In this document: one piece after another, positions 9,514 through 17,573 of the stretch
Position numbering within the stretch: position 1 is the stretch's first letter
Layout: each line of letters begins with the position of its first letter
NCBI RefSeq assembly: GCF_023101345.1
Contig: NZ_CP095848.1
Coordinates: 247,501-311,500 of the forward strand
DNA from: Hymenobacter sublimis
GTDB taxonomy: Bacteria > Bacteroidota > Bacteroidia > Cytophagales > Hymenobacteraceae
Direction: 5' to 3'
Length of the DNA stretch: 64,000 nt
The notes under the pieces: model-generated
The model's input: the letters and a program-made list of their open reading frames with translations, nothing else
What the model was told of the DNA's origin: nothing
Databases searched by the model: none
Translations under genes and position numbers: made by a program

Positions 9514-10626
9514 ATGACACGCGTTGATTATTTATTAGTGGGTTACGGCATTGCCGGGGCTACCCTGGCCGCGGAGTTGCGGGCGCGCGGCTACCAGGTG
9601 CTCGTGCTGGATACTTTTCAGCCAGATTCGGCCTCGCGGGTAGCGGCTGGCCTGATGAACCCGGTAGCTGGTAAGCGTTTTGCCCTGGCCTGGCGGGCCG
9701 ACGAGCTCTTGCCCGCCGCGGCCGTATTTTACCAGGCTCAGGAGCAGCGGCTAGGCCAACGGTTTTTCTTTGAGCTCCCCATTCTGAAACTCTTTTCTTC
9801 GGTAGGAGAGCAAAACACCATCATTGCCCGCAGTGCCGACCAACCCTGGCAGGACTTCGTGGAGGACCCGGGCGCCGAACTGCCGGCCCGGCCGGGCGTG
9901 CGGCAGGCGCTAGGTGGCTTACGCATTCGGCGCGGGGGCTACGTGCGGGTGGAAGAACTGTTGAGTGCGCTGGCTGCGGAAGGAGAGCGGGAAGGGTGGC
10001 TGCGCCACGAAACTTTTGATTGGTCCCAGCTTGTTGCCCAGCCGGATGGTAGCCTTACCTACGCCGGCCGCGTGCAAGCCCAGCATGTGGTGTGTTGCGA
10101 AGGTGCGGCAGCCGTCCATAACCCGTATTTTCAGTGGCTACCGATAACTCCTAACCAAGGGGAGGTGCTGGATGTGGAATGCGCCGGGCTGCCGGAACTG
10201 GAGGTACTCAACAAAGGTGCCTATGTGGTGCCGCTCGGGGAGCATCGGTTTCGGGTGGGAGCTACCTACCGCTGGCCTCCGTTTGCCGAAGGCATAACGG
10301 CCGAAGCCCGCCAGGAACTCAGTCAGCGCCTCCACGACATGACCGACCAGTCGTTTCGGGTGACGGGGCAGCGGGCCGGCGTGCGGCCTGCCGTACGCGA
10401 CCGGAAGCCGCTGCTCGGAACCCATCCGGCGCTGCCGAACGTACATATTTTCAACGGCTTGGGCTCCAAAGGGGTCATGATGGCTCCTCGCCTGGCCCAG
10501 GTGCTGGCCGATTGGCTGGAAAAAGGCATCGAACCCTGGCCCGAAGTCAATATTCGGCGGTATTTTACGTTATATTCTCCGGGCCCAGCTTCGGCCGGCC
10601 TGGCTACTCCTGCTCCCCGCTCCTAG
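9514..10626 (+). CDS. FAD-dependent oxidoreductase (DAO family)
   Basis: The 370-residue protein starts with the dinucleotide-binding motif VGYGIAGATLAAEL, followed by the acidic end of beta-2 (VLVLDTF). It has the DAO-type arrangement, including MNPVAGKRF and a C-terminal FAD-binding segment HIFNGLGSKGVMMAPRLA. It is likely a glycine/D-amino-acid oxidase-like flavoprotein, with substrate unknown. The start at ATG 9514 removes 15 residues of unlikely leader. The next gene begins 9 bp after the stop, suggesting co-transcription with the large outer-membrane protein. Confidence 0.9.
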   Translation: MTRVDYLLVGYGIAGATLAAELRARGYQVLVLDTFQPDSASRVAAGLMNPVAGKRFALAWRADELLPAAAVFYQAQEQRLGQRFFFELPILKLFSSVGEQNTIIARSADQPWQDFVEDPGAELPARPGVRQALGGLRIRRGGYVRVEELLSALAAEGEREGWLRHETFDWSQLVAQPDGSLTYAGRVQAQHVVCCEGAAAVHNPYFQWLPITPNQGEVLDVECAGLPELEVLNKGAYVVPLGEHRFRVGATYRWPPFAEGITAEARQELSQRLHDMTDQSFRVTGQRAGVRPAVRDRKPLLGTHPALPNVHIFNGLGSKGVMMAPRLAQVLADWLEKGIEPWPEVNIRRYFTLYSPGPASAGLATPAPRS

Positions 10627-10635
10627 CTTTCTCCT

Positions 10636-13600
10636 ATGAAGCACATATCCTTACTTTCCCGGCGCCATGTTGGTCGTCCGGCTGGCGTGGTGGCCCTGCT
10701 GCTGGGGCTGGCATTTTCCGGCGAAACCGCGCGGGCGCAAACGGCCCAGGAGCCCTTCGGGCGGGTGCGGATTCAGTACAAGAACTTCGACTGGCTGCAG
10801 CTCAGCACCCAGAACTTCAATATTTACTACTACGCTGGGGGCGAGGCCAACGCCCGCCACGCTGCTGAGTACGCCGAAAAGGAATTGCAGCGCATCACCG
10901 GCCTAATCGGGTACTACCCTTACTCGAAGACGACCATCATGCTCTATAACTCCGTAGGCGACCTGCGGCAGAGCAACGTGGGCCTCGACACGGACAAGTA
11001 CGCCACCGGCGGCGAAACATCCTTGGTGCGCTCTACCAAGGTGCAGATAGCCTTCCAGGGTCAGCAAACCCGCTTTAAGCAAGACTTGAGCAGCCGCATC
11101 ACCCGCGTGCTGCTCAATGACATGATGTACGGCGGCTCGCTCAAGGAAGTCATCCAGAGCACCTACCTGCTTCAGCTGCCCAACTGGTTTATCAGCGGGG
11201 CCTCGGCCTACGCGGCCCAGGGCTGGAGCGTGGAAATGGACGACTACATGCGCACCATGACCAAGGAGCACGAGGGCAACCGCACGGCCCCGTTCTTTCT
11301 GCGCAACCCCGAGCTGGCCGGCCAGAGCATCTGGAACTACATTGCGGAGCGCTACGGCTACACCTCCGTGCAGAACATCTTGAACCTGACGCGCATTACC
11401 CGCGACGTGGAAGTAGGTATCAGCTCTTCTCTGAACGTGCCGTACAAGGTGTTTTTGAAAGATTGGCTTGGGTACTACCGCCAGCTGAATTCCCAGCCGC
11501 AAACGCCTTATCAGCAGGCCGACGAGGCCCGGCGGGTGGTGCGCAACAACCGCAAAAATACCATCTACAGCCAGCCGGTGCTCAGCCCCAACGGGCAGCG
11601 CCTAGCCTACGTGCAAAATGACCAGGGTCGCTACCGGGTAGTAGTGGTAGACAAGAATGGCCGTGGCCGCGACGTGGTGCATCGGGGCGGGTACAAAACC
11701 CCCGATCAGGAGGTAGAAACTCGTTTGCCGGTAATGGCTTGGCGCGGTAACGGCCAGCTGGCCGTAGCCGAAATGAGCAAGGGTAACCTAACGCTGCAGC
11801 TGCGCGACGCCGATGGAGTCGTCTCGAATATGGTGAGCCGCCTGAAAAGCCTATTACCCAGCTTCGGCCGCTCTACGTCCCTATTTGCCCAGTTCTCCCA
11901 GATTACCGACCTGAACTATTCGCCCGATGGCAAGTCGTTGGTGTTTAGTGGGGTACGCAACGGTCAAAACGATTTGTACCTATTGCGAGCCGGTAGCCGA
12001 ACGCCGGAAAAGCTGACCAACGATGTCTTCGACGACGTGGAGCCCAGCTTCCTACCCGGCGGTGGGGGCATCGTGTTTAGCTCCAACCGCTGGCTTGATT
12101 CGGCCGGTACGGCGAAGGGAAGCTTTGGCGCCGTTGTCAATAACTACGACCTCTACCTGTACCACCTCGACGGTCGGCCTCAGCCGGTGGAAGTGCTAGC
12201 TAATACCATTTCCAACGAAGGCCGCCCGCGGGCTATTTCTGACTCGGAAATTCTGTTTTTGAGCGAAGAAAGCGGGGTGCGTAGCCTCTACCGCCTCACG
12301 CTGGCTACCAAACAGTATCGCCCCGTTACTAGCTTCCTGGCCAACATCGAGGACTACGACTACAATGCTACCACGGGCACCTTGGGCTTTGTGGCCGCCA
12401 ACGAGGCGCGCGACTACGTGTATTTGTACCCGAGCTACTCGCTGCCCGACAACCTGACGCTCTACAAAACGGCCCGGCAGGAAACCCTAGAAGACCGCTC
12501 AAAACCAGCCAAAGCCGCCGTACCAGCTGCTACCCGGCCGGGGCCTACCATTGCCAACGCCACTCAGCAAACGGAAACTCCCGCTACAACCCCCGCTACT
12601 GGAGAAGCCGCCCCAGCCACTACGGAGCCGGCAACGGCCCCGGCAAAATCCGGTGGGCGCATCAATACCAGCGACTACGAGTTTGACGAGGACATTCCGG
12701 TTTCACGGGCCAACCCTACTACCCCCGTCAAGCGCCGCGCTGCTACGGTAGTGGCCCTGCCCCAGGCCGCACCCAGCGAGGCCGCTTCCTTAGTCGGCCC
12801 CTTCCGTTACGATACTCGCTTCAGCATCGACAACGTCGTTTCCTCCCTCTACTCTGACCCCTTGCTGGGCCTAGGGCTAATGGGACAGGTGAACATGTCG
12901 GACCTGATGGAAGACCACCGTATTCGGGCCGGTATTTTTGGCCTGACCGACCTGCGGACTAGTAACATCTTCGCGGAGTACACGAACCTGAAACACCGCT
13001 ACGATTGGAGTATTCTGTATCAGAAACAGGCCTATTTCTTTGATAATGAGACGACGGGTCGGACGCGGTTCGGTCGCCACGAAATAGCGCCTACCATTGC
13101 CTACCCGCTCACGCACAACCTAAGTGTGCGCGGCGGCCCGCGCTTCGTGAACGTAAGCCGCAAAACTTTCACGGACCTGAACGGAACCAACGACAGCACC
13201 ATCACCTACCTCGGGGGCGCCGGCGAACTAGTTTTCGACAACTCCATTGCTACGGGCGTGAACATGCTGCAGGGCACCCGTATGAAAATAGGCATGACCC
13301 GCCTGTACGACGTGGCTGGCGGCGACAAGGACTTCACCAAGATTTACGTGGATCTGCGTCACTACCAGAAGATTCACCGTCAGCTGATTTGGGCCAACCG
13401 CGTGAGCTTTGGGCAGTACATCGGGGGCGGCTCCTCGCAGCCCTTCTTCCGCCTCGGCGGCATGGATAACTGGCTGAATTACGATTACGAGGACGACCAA
13501 ATCATCGACTCCAACGGCAACAGCCCCGACCCGGCCCGGCTGTCGCCTACCCAAATGTTCTACCAGCAGTTCGTCACCAACCTGCGCGGGTTTGACTACA

Positions 13601-13989
13601 GCAAACGGGTGGGCCAGAAGTACGTGCTGTTGAACACGGAGCTACGCCTGCCCATCATCCAGTACTTCTCGCGCAATCCTATTGAATCGGGCTTCTTCCG
13701 CAACCTACAGCTAACGGCCTTTGGGGATTTGGGTACCACGTATTCGGGAGCTAACCCATTCAGTGTCAATAACTCCATCAATACGCAGGTGAACCCCGGC
13801 AACCTAGGCAATGGCAACAGCTTCACCGGTACGGTTATCAATTTCGCTAATCCCATGCTGTACGGCTACGGTGCGGGTATCCGTACTACCATGCTGGGCT
13901 TCTACGTGAAGGGCGACGTGGCTTGGGGCCGGGAGCAGTACACCGAAAAAGGACCGAAGCTCTACGTAACCCTGGGTTACGACTTCTAG
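10636..13989 (+). CDS. TolB-like propeller / outer-membrane barrel protein
   Basis: This 1117-residue secreted protein has a signal peptide (cleavage after ARAQ near residue 35) and a peptidase-MA-like N-terminal region (residues 40-300, RVRIQYKNFDWLQLSTQNF onward). Repeated WD40/PD40-type TolB propeller strands follow (about 300-610, for example LSPNGQRLAYV, YSPDGKSLVFSG). A Pro/Ala/Thr-rich linker (about 630-710) leads to a C-terminal beta-barrel domain ending in LGYDF, with the terminal aromatic residue usual for outer-membrane barrels. Its role is not established; the architecture suggests an envelope protein with a periplasmic propeller and a membrane barrel. It is followed by a strong terminator before the ccm genes. 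Confidence 0.85.
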   Translation: MKHISLLSRRHVGRPAGVVALLLGLAFSGETARAQTAQEPFGRVRIQYKNFDWLQLSTQNFNIYYYAGGEANARHAAEYAEKELQRITGLIGYYPYSKTTIMLYNSVGDLRQSNVGLDTDKYATGGETSLVRSTKVQIAFQGQQTRFKQDLSSRITRVLLNDMMYGGSLKEVIQSTYLLQLPNWFISGASAYAAQGWSVEMDDYMRTMTKEHEGNRTAPFFLRNPELAGQSIWNYIAERYGYTSVQNILNLTRITRDVEVGISSSLNVPYKVFLKDWLGYYRQLNSQPQTPYQQADEARRVVRNNRKNTIYSQPVLSPNGQRLAYVQNDQGRYRVVVVDKNGRGRDVVHRGGYKTPDQEVETRLPVMAWRGNGQLAVAEMSKGNLTLQLRDADGVVSNMVSRLKSLLPSFGRSTSLFAQFSQITDLNYSPDGKSLVFSGVRNGQNDLYLLRAGSRTPEKLTNDVFDDVEPSFLPGGGGIVFSSNRWLDSAGTAKGSFGAVVNNYDLYLYHLDGRPQPVEVLANTISNEGRPRAISDSEILFLSEESGVRSLYRLTLATKQYRPVTSFLANIEDYDYNATTGTLGFVAANEARDYVYLYPSYSLPDNLTLYKTARQETLEDRSKPAKAAVPAATRPGPTIANATQQTETPATTPATGEAAPATTEPATAPAKSGGRINTSDYEFDEDIPVSRANPTTPVKRRAATVVALPQAAPSEAASLVGPFRYDTRFSIDNVVSSLYSDPLLGLGLMGQVNMSDLMEDHRIRAGIFGLTDLRTSNIFAEYTNLKHRYDWSILYQKQAYFFDNETTGRTRFGRHEIAPTIAYPLTHNLSVRGGPRFVNVSRKTFTDLNGTNDSTITYLGGAGELVFDNSIATGVNMLQGTRMKIGMTRLYDVAGGDKDFTKIYVDLRHYQKIHRQLIWANRVSFGQYIGGGSSQPFFRLGGMDNWLNYDYEDDQIIDSNGNSPDPARLSPTQMFYQQFVTNLRGFDYSKRVGQKYVLLNTELRLPIIQYFSRNPIESGFFRNLQLTAFGDLGTTYSGANPFSVNNSINTQVNPGNLGNGNSFTGTVINFANPMLYGYGAGIRTTMLGFYVKGDVAWGREQYTEKGPKLYVTLGYDF

Positions 13990-14016
13990 CCGAAAGCAGT
14001 AAGCAACTACTTTATC

Positions 14017-14063
14017 AAACCAGAAGGCCTTTCACTGCATCAGTGAAAGGCCTTCTGGTTTTT
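14017..14063 (+). terminator. Rho-independent terminator after the propeller/barrel gene
   Basis: A perfect 21-bp stem (14017-14037 with 14041-14061) with a 3-nt loop is followed by T residues. It starts 27 bp after the stop codon and separates this transcript from the ccm cluster. Confidence 0.93.
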
Positions 14064-14147
14064 AGCCAAAAGTGCCTTCAACGCAAGCTTGATCGGGTAG
14101 GTTGCGGTATTCCCCGGTCGATGCGGGGTAATCCGGGAGTTGGGTTG

Positions 14148-14155
14148 TATCTTTA
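14148..14155 (+). promoter_or_regulatory. Candidate Bacteroidota -7 promoter element for ccmB
   Basis: TATCTTTA closely matches the TAnnTTTG -7 consensus. It lies 33 bp before the preferred ccmB start and downstream of a terminator, where a new promoter is required. The -33 element is not obvious. Confidence 0.5.
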
Positions 14156-14180
14156 CGGTCCTTTTACCAGCCGTGTTACC

Positions 14181-14852
14181 GTGACGCTCCTCAGCGAAAT
14201 TTGGGTGTTGATGCAGAAGGACTTCCGTCTGGAATGGCGGCAGCGCGCGGCCCTGAACGGCATGCTCCTGTACGTAGGTAGCACCGTTTTTGTCTGCTAC
14301 CTCAGCTTCTCGCTCCGCGGTGGGCAACTGCCGGCTCCGGCCTGGAATGCCCTGTTCTGGATTGTGCTGCTGTTTTCGGCAGTGAATGCCGTAGCGAAAG
14401 GGTTTTTGCAGGAAAGTCGGGGCCGTATGCTGTACTACTACACGGTAGTACGGCCCCAGGCCGTAATTCTGGCCAAAATTGGGTACAACGCCCTATTGCT
14501 ACTGGGCCTGGCCTTAGTAGCATTTGGGCTGTACGCGGTGGTGCTGGGCAACCCCGTTCAAGATACGCCGCTGTTCATGGGCAACGTGTTGTTAGGGGCC
14601 GTGGGCTTCGCCAGCACCCTAACCTTGGTATCGGGCATTGCGGCCAAAGCCACCAACAGTAGCACCCTGATGGCCGTGCTCGGCTTCCCGCTGATGGTGC
14701 CCATGCTGCTGCTGCTCATCAAAGTATCCAAAAACGCCCTGGATGGGCTGGAATTCGAGGCCAGCCAAAGCTCCTTGCTTACCTTGGTTGCCCTGAACAT
14801 GATTGTAGGGGCCGTGTCCTATTTGCTGTTCCCTTTCCTGTGGCGAAGCTAA
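14181..14852 (+). CDS. ccmB: Heme exporter subunit CcmB
   Basis: The 223-residue polytopic membrane protein belongs to the CcmB family: the N-terminal KDFRLEWRQRAALNGMLLY motif and about six hydrophobic helices are visible. CcmB is the membrane subunit of the CcmABCD complex that releases holo-CcmE during cytochrome c maturation. I prefer GTG 14181 as the start; ATG 14211 is a shorter alternative. The longer open frame upstream runs through a terminator and is not credible. No ccmA ATPase gene is next to it, so that subunit must lie elsewhere or be missing. Confidence 0.9.
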   Translation: MTLLSEIWVLMQKDFRLEWRQRAALNGMLLYVGSTVFVCYLSFSLRGGQLPAPAWNALFWIVLLFSAVNAVAKGFLQESRGRMLYYYTVVRPQAVILAKIGYNALLLLGLALVAFGLYAVVLGNPVQDTPLFMGNVLLGAVGFASTLTLVSGIAAKATNSSTLMAVLGFPLMVPMLLLLIKVSKNALDGLEFEASQSSLLTLVALNMIVGAVSYLLFPFLWRS

Positions 14853-14856
14853 TGTC

Positions 14857-14893
14857 AAGCTACTATACTAGCTGATGGCTAGTATAGTAGCTT
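14857..14893 (+). repeat. 16-bp perfect inverted repeat behind ccmB
   Basis: Arms 14857-14872 and 14878-14893 are perfectly complementary around a 5-nt loop. A CTAGCTTTTT sequence follows, so the hairpin could terminate or attenuate. It begins 5 bp after the ccmB stop and shares AGCT-type units with the heptad run just before ccmC (14939-14973). Confidence 0.7.
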
Positions 14894-14938
14894 CTAGCTT
14901 TTTCTGTTCTCTGGTAATTAATACATTTCACCTTACGA

Positions 14939-14973
14939 AGCTAACAGCCAACAGCTAGTAGCTTACAGCTTTA
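14939..14973 (+). repeat. Five 7-bp quasi-repeats in the ccmC leader
   Basis: Five imperfect heptads in phase (AGCTAAC, AGCCAAC, AGCTAGT, AGCTTAC, AGCTTTA) run to the first base of the ccmC start codon. A partly complementary segment lies at 14857-14885, so this looks like a decayed member of the phased-arm palindromes seen elsewhere in the window. Confidence 0.6.
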
Positions 14974-15644
14974 TGAAACACAATTGGTGGAAAGCCCTGA
15001 GTGTGGTGCTGCTGCTGTACGTAGCCGTGGCGGGGCTCCTGATGCCGGTGCCGCGCCTGGCCATTCTCAACGAGAGTATCCGCAATTTGTACTTCCACGT
15101 GCCCATGTGGTTTGGCATGACCTTCATCCTGATTGCCTCCGTGTACTACTCCGTGCGTTACCTGCGCACCCCTGCCCCCGAGCTGGACATCCGCGCCCAC
15201 GAGTCGGCGCGCATTGGCATTCTGATGGGCTGCGTGGGGCTGGCCACCGGTAGCATCTGGGCCAAGTACACCTGGGGTGCCTGGTGGACCAATGACCCCA
15301 AGCTCAACGGTGCGGCCATTGCCATGCTTATATACGGGGCTTACCTTGTACTGCGCTCTTCTTTCACTGATGAGCAGCAGCGAGCCCGAATTTCGGCCAT
15401 TTACAACATCTTCGCCTTTGCTACGGCCATGCCGCTGTTTTACATTCTGCCCCGCCTCACGGACTCCTTACATCCCGGGGCCGGCGGCAACCCAGCTTTT
15501 GCCCGGTACGACCTTGACAGCGACATGCGCATGGTGTTCTACCCGGCCGTAATCGGCTGGACTTTACTGGCTTTCTGGCTGGCGCAACTAGCTAGCCGCG
15601 TTTCCTTGCTTAAACTGAAAGTATATGAAAAACAGCTTGCCTAA
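14973..15644 (+). CDS. ccmC: Heme handling protein CcmC / CcsA-type membrane protein
   Basis: The 223-residue protein with six hydrophobic helices carries the tryptophan-rich heme-handling motif (WGAWWTNDPKLNG, about residues 91-103) and conserved His residues in FHVPMW and near LHPG. CcmC loads heme on to CcmE in the periplasm. The ATG at 14973 follows the heptad repeat directly. Its 3' end overlaps the ccmD-like gene by 20 bp, indicating translational coupling. Confidence 0.92.
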   Translation: MKHNWWKALSVVLLLYVAVAGLLMPVPRLAILNESIRNLYFHVPMWFGMTFILIASVYYSVRYLRTPAPELDIRAHESARIGILMGCVGLATGSIWAKYTWGAWWTNDPKLNGAAIAMLIYGAYLVLRSSFTDEQQRARISAIYNIFAFATAMPLFYILPRLTDSLHPGAGGNPAFARYDLDSDMRMVFYPAVIGWTLLAFWLAQLASRVSLLKLKVYEKQLA

Positions 15645-15873
15645 GCTCCGCGCCGCGCTGCTCCTGCTGCTGACGCTGTTGCTGCCGGCCCTGCGGGTAG
15701 CTGCCCAAGCCACCACTACCGCAGACACACCCGAAATGGCCGATGCCCTGCGCCAGAACGGCAAGATTTACGTGGTAGTTGCCGTCATCACGGTAGTGCT
15801 GGCGGGCCTATTACTTTTCCTGATTTCGCTAGACCGCAAGCTCAGTCGCTTGGAAAAAGAGGTAAAGGACTAA
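15625..15873 (+). CDS. CcmD-like small membrane protein
   Basis: The 82-residue product has an N-terminal signal-like segment (about 8-28, ending VAAQ), a second hydrophobic helix (about 47-68) and a charged tail DRKLSRLEKEVKD. Small size, a membrane helix followed by a basic/acidic amphipathic tail, and a position overlapping ccmC fit the CcmD role of stabilising CcmC/CcmE. Sequence similarity to CcmD is intrinsically weak, so the assignment rests on context. Confidence 0.75.
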   Translation: MKNSLPKLRAALLLLLTLLLPALRVAAQATTTADTPEMADALRQNGKIYVVVAVITVVLAGLLLFLISLDRKLSRLEKEVKD

Positions 15874-15877
15874 GCAA

Positions 15878-15992
15878 TAAGGTGGTGAAATAGTGAAATG
15901 ATGAGTTTAATGAGCTGTATGCACAAGCGGCCTTGGTAGGGCCTATTAACCGATATCTCATCAGTTTGCCATCTCACAATTTCACCATTTTT
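15878..15992. repeat. Imperfect palindrome with 8-bp phased arms (ccmD/ccmE spacer)
   Basis: The left arm (about 15880-15914) consists of octads such as AAATAGTG and AAATGATG and is free of C. The right arm (about 15951-15992) is its imperfect reverse complement, best where GGTGAAAT meets ATTTCACC. It starts 5 bp after the ccmD-like stop. The octad AAATAGTG also occurs in the mreD/mrdA palindrome, so it appears to be an older, degraded copy of that element type. Confidence 0.7.
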
Positions 15993-15996
15993 AGTG

Positions 15997-16004
15997 GACC
16001 TTTG
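15997..16004 (+). promoter_or_regulatory. Possible -7 element for ccmE
   Basis: GACCTTTG resembles TAnnTTTG except at the first position, and it lies just beyond the palindrome and 64 bp before the ccmE ATG. A weak call made from position and partial consensus. Confidence 0.35.
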
Positions 16005-16067
16005 CCGTTGTTTTTGTTGTTCTGAATGTCCTCGGCTCCGGGTGGAGCCAGCCTGTTGTACCCCGAC

Positions 16068-16496
16068 ATGAAAAAAGCCCACATTCTCGCCATTACTGTC
16101 ATTGCCGTGGCTATTGGCATCATTATGAGTGCTGCCGGTGATGCCAGCGTGTATGTTTCCTTTAAGGAAGCCCGGGAGCGAGCCGCCGATGGAAACCTCA
16201 CGAAAGTGCACGTAGTCGGCCGCCTACCCCGCGACGGGCAGCAGAACATTTTAGGTCTGGAGTACAATCCTACCCTCGACCCCAATTACTTCGCCTTCAC
16301 TCTGGTCGACACCAACCGCATTGCCCAGCGCGTGGTGTACTTCAATCCCAAGCCCCAGGATTTCGACAAGTCGGAGCAGGTAGTAATTACTGGCGCCATG
16401 CGCAACAACCTGTTCGTGGCCGATAAGATCTTGCTCAAGTGCCCCTCCAAGTACGTGGAGAAAGATATCAAGGGCGCTACCGCTTCAGTTAACTAA
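16068..16496 (+). CDS. ccmE: Cytochrome c maturation heme chaperone CcmE (CXXXY type)
   Basis: The 142-residue protein has an N-terminal membrane anchor (about residues 5-23) and an OB-fold periplasmic domain. The heme-attachment site is Cys125 with Tyr129 (KCPSKY) in place of the proteobacterial His-x3-Tyr. CXXXY variants of CcmE are known outside the classical proteobacterial system and still bind heme covalently. The ATG at 16068 gives a proper signal anchor; a longer frame would start inside the promoter region. It sits between ccmCD and ccmF in a coherent maturation cluster. Confidence 0.9.
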   Translation: MKKAHILAITVIAVAIGIIMSAAGDASVYVSFKEARERAADGNLTKVHVVGRLPRDGQQNILGLEYNPTLDPNYFAFTLVDTNRIAQRVVYFNPKPQDFDKSEQVVITGAMRNNLFVADKILLKCPSKYVEKDIKGATASVN

Positions 16497-16505
16497 TACA
16501 ACCGC

Positions 16506-17507
16506 ATGAGAAACCAGCTGCCAACAGCCACTGCAACTACCCGGGGAGAGTTTCCCCGTTGGTGGCGCGTGGTTATTGGCAACTTGTTTCTACTGCCGGG
16601 TTCCTTACTGGCAGCCAAAGCCCAGGTGCCCAACGACGACATTGAGTGGCGGCGGGTACTAAGTTTAAACGAAGCTGTTGTGTCTAGCACCACCGACTGC
16701 ACTGTGCAGTGGGCCTGCGTAGACGAAAAGCTTACTGGTAAGTGCATAGAATACCACAACGACCAGTGGTTTGAGTTTACACCCCGCACCTCGGGCCGGT
16801 ACTACGTGAACATTGGCGGGCAGAAATGCCGGGACACCCGCGGGGTGCAGCTTGTCGTGCTGACGGGGCAGCCTTGCCAGCCAGCCACTTACCGGGTGCT
16901 TTCCTGCACGTCGCTGGGTAGCCAGGATGATGTGTTTGTGACGTTGGATTCCTTGCGCGCCGGGCAGCCCTACCTGTTGGATGTGGATGGCTACCTCAAA
17001 GACTTCTGTCAATTCAGTCTGACAGTCAGTGACAAAGCGCAGGGTGTGCCCGCCCAACTTGCGCCGGCGCTGGCTTCCGTAGCGCCCACCGTGAGCAGCA
17101 GCTTCACCCTCCGCTGGACCTTGCCCGATTCTTTGGGCGCTGTCCAGCAGTTCCGGGTGTTGCGGCGCGAAGCGGCTGCTTTCCGGGCCTCGGAGGTTGC
17201 CACCGTACCGGTGCAGCGCACTACTTACGGCACTACCAGCCCCGAGTATGTCTGGACCGATACGCTCAGTGCCCCAGGCCGCTACCTCTACCAGGTAATT
17301 ACGAAGGCTGCTGACGGCACGGCACCAGCCGTGGTGCAGCAGCAATGGTATGCCTACAGTCTACCCCTGCTGCAGTCCGACAAAAACAAGGTACAGGCTG
17401 CCGCCGAAGGAGCTAAACGGGCCGCCAAAGCCCAGCAAAGCTGGGAGCGGCGCGGCCACCGGGCCCGGATGAAACGCCTGGCTGGGCAGCGGCACCCTAA
17501 CACTTAA
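16506..17507 (+). CDS. Secreted protein with fibronectin III-like domain, function unknown
   Basis: The 333-residue protein has a late signal sequence (hydrophobic about 22-36, cut near AKAQ) and a beta-rich, Cys-containing domain (about 45-175; six or more Cys, suggesting disulfides). A fibronectin type III-like domain follows (about 183-285, FTLRWTLPDSLGAVQQFRVLRR), then a Lys/Arg/Ala-rich tail (about 295-333). It starts 9 bp after ccmE and 66 bp before ccmF, so it is likely part of the ccm transcript although no such component is known in the pathway. No sorting domain is seen at the C-terminus. Confidence 0.75.
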   Translation: MRNQLPTATATTRGEFPRWWRVVIGNLFLLPGSLLAAKAQVPNDDIEWRRVLSLNEAVVSSTTDCTVQWACVDEKLTGKCIEYHNDQWFEFTPRTSGRYYVNIGGQKCRDTRGVQLVVLTGQPCQPATYRVLSCTSLGSQDDVFVTLDSLRAGQPYLLDVDGYLKDFCQFSLTVSDKAQGVPAQLAPALASVAPTVSSSFTLRWTLPDSLGAVQQFRVLRREAAAFRASEVATVPVQRTTYGTTSPEYVWTDTLSAPGRYLYQVITKAADGTAPAVVQQQWYAYSLPLLQSDKNKVQAAAEGAKRAAKAQQSWERRGHRARMKRLAGQRHPNT

Positions 17508-17573
17508 AAACAAGTTCGTGTTGGCCGGGTAGTATACCGTCGGGCTAACATTTCCTCTTCAACGCAGTAGCAC

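Noticed and set aside
10903..11502. 199-residue antisense frame under the propeller/barrel gene, and similar ones at 16665-17345 and 39755-40408
   Set aside because: Shadow frames of real genes with high third-position GC; repeated His/Val/Gly/Gln-rich composition is typical of such artefacts.
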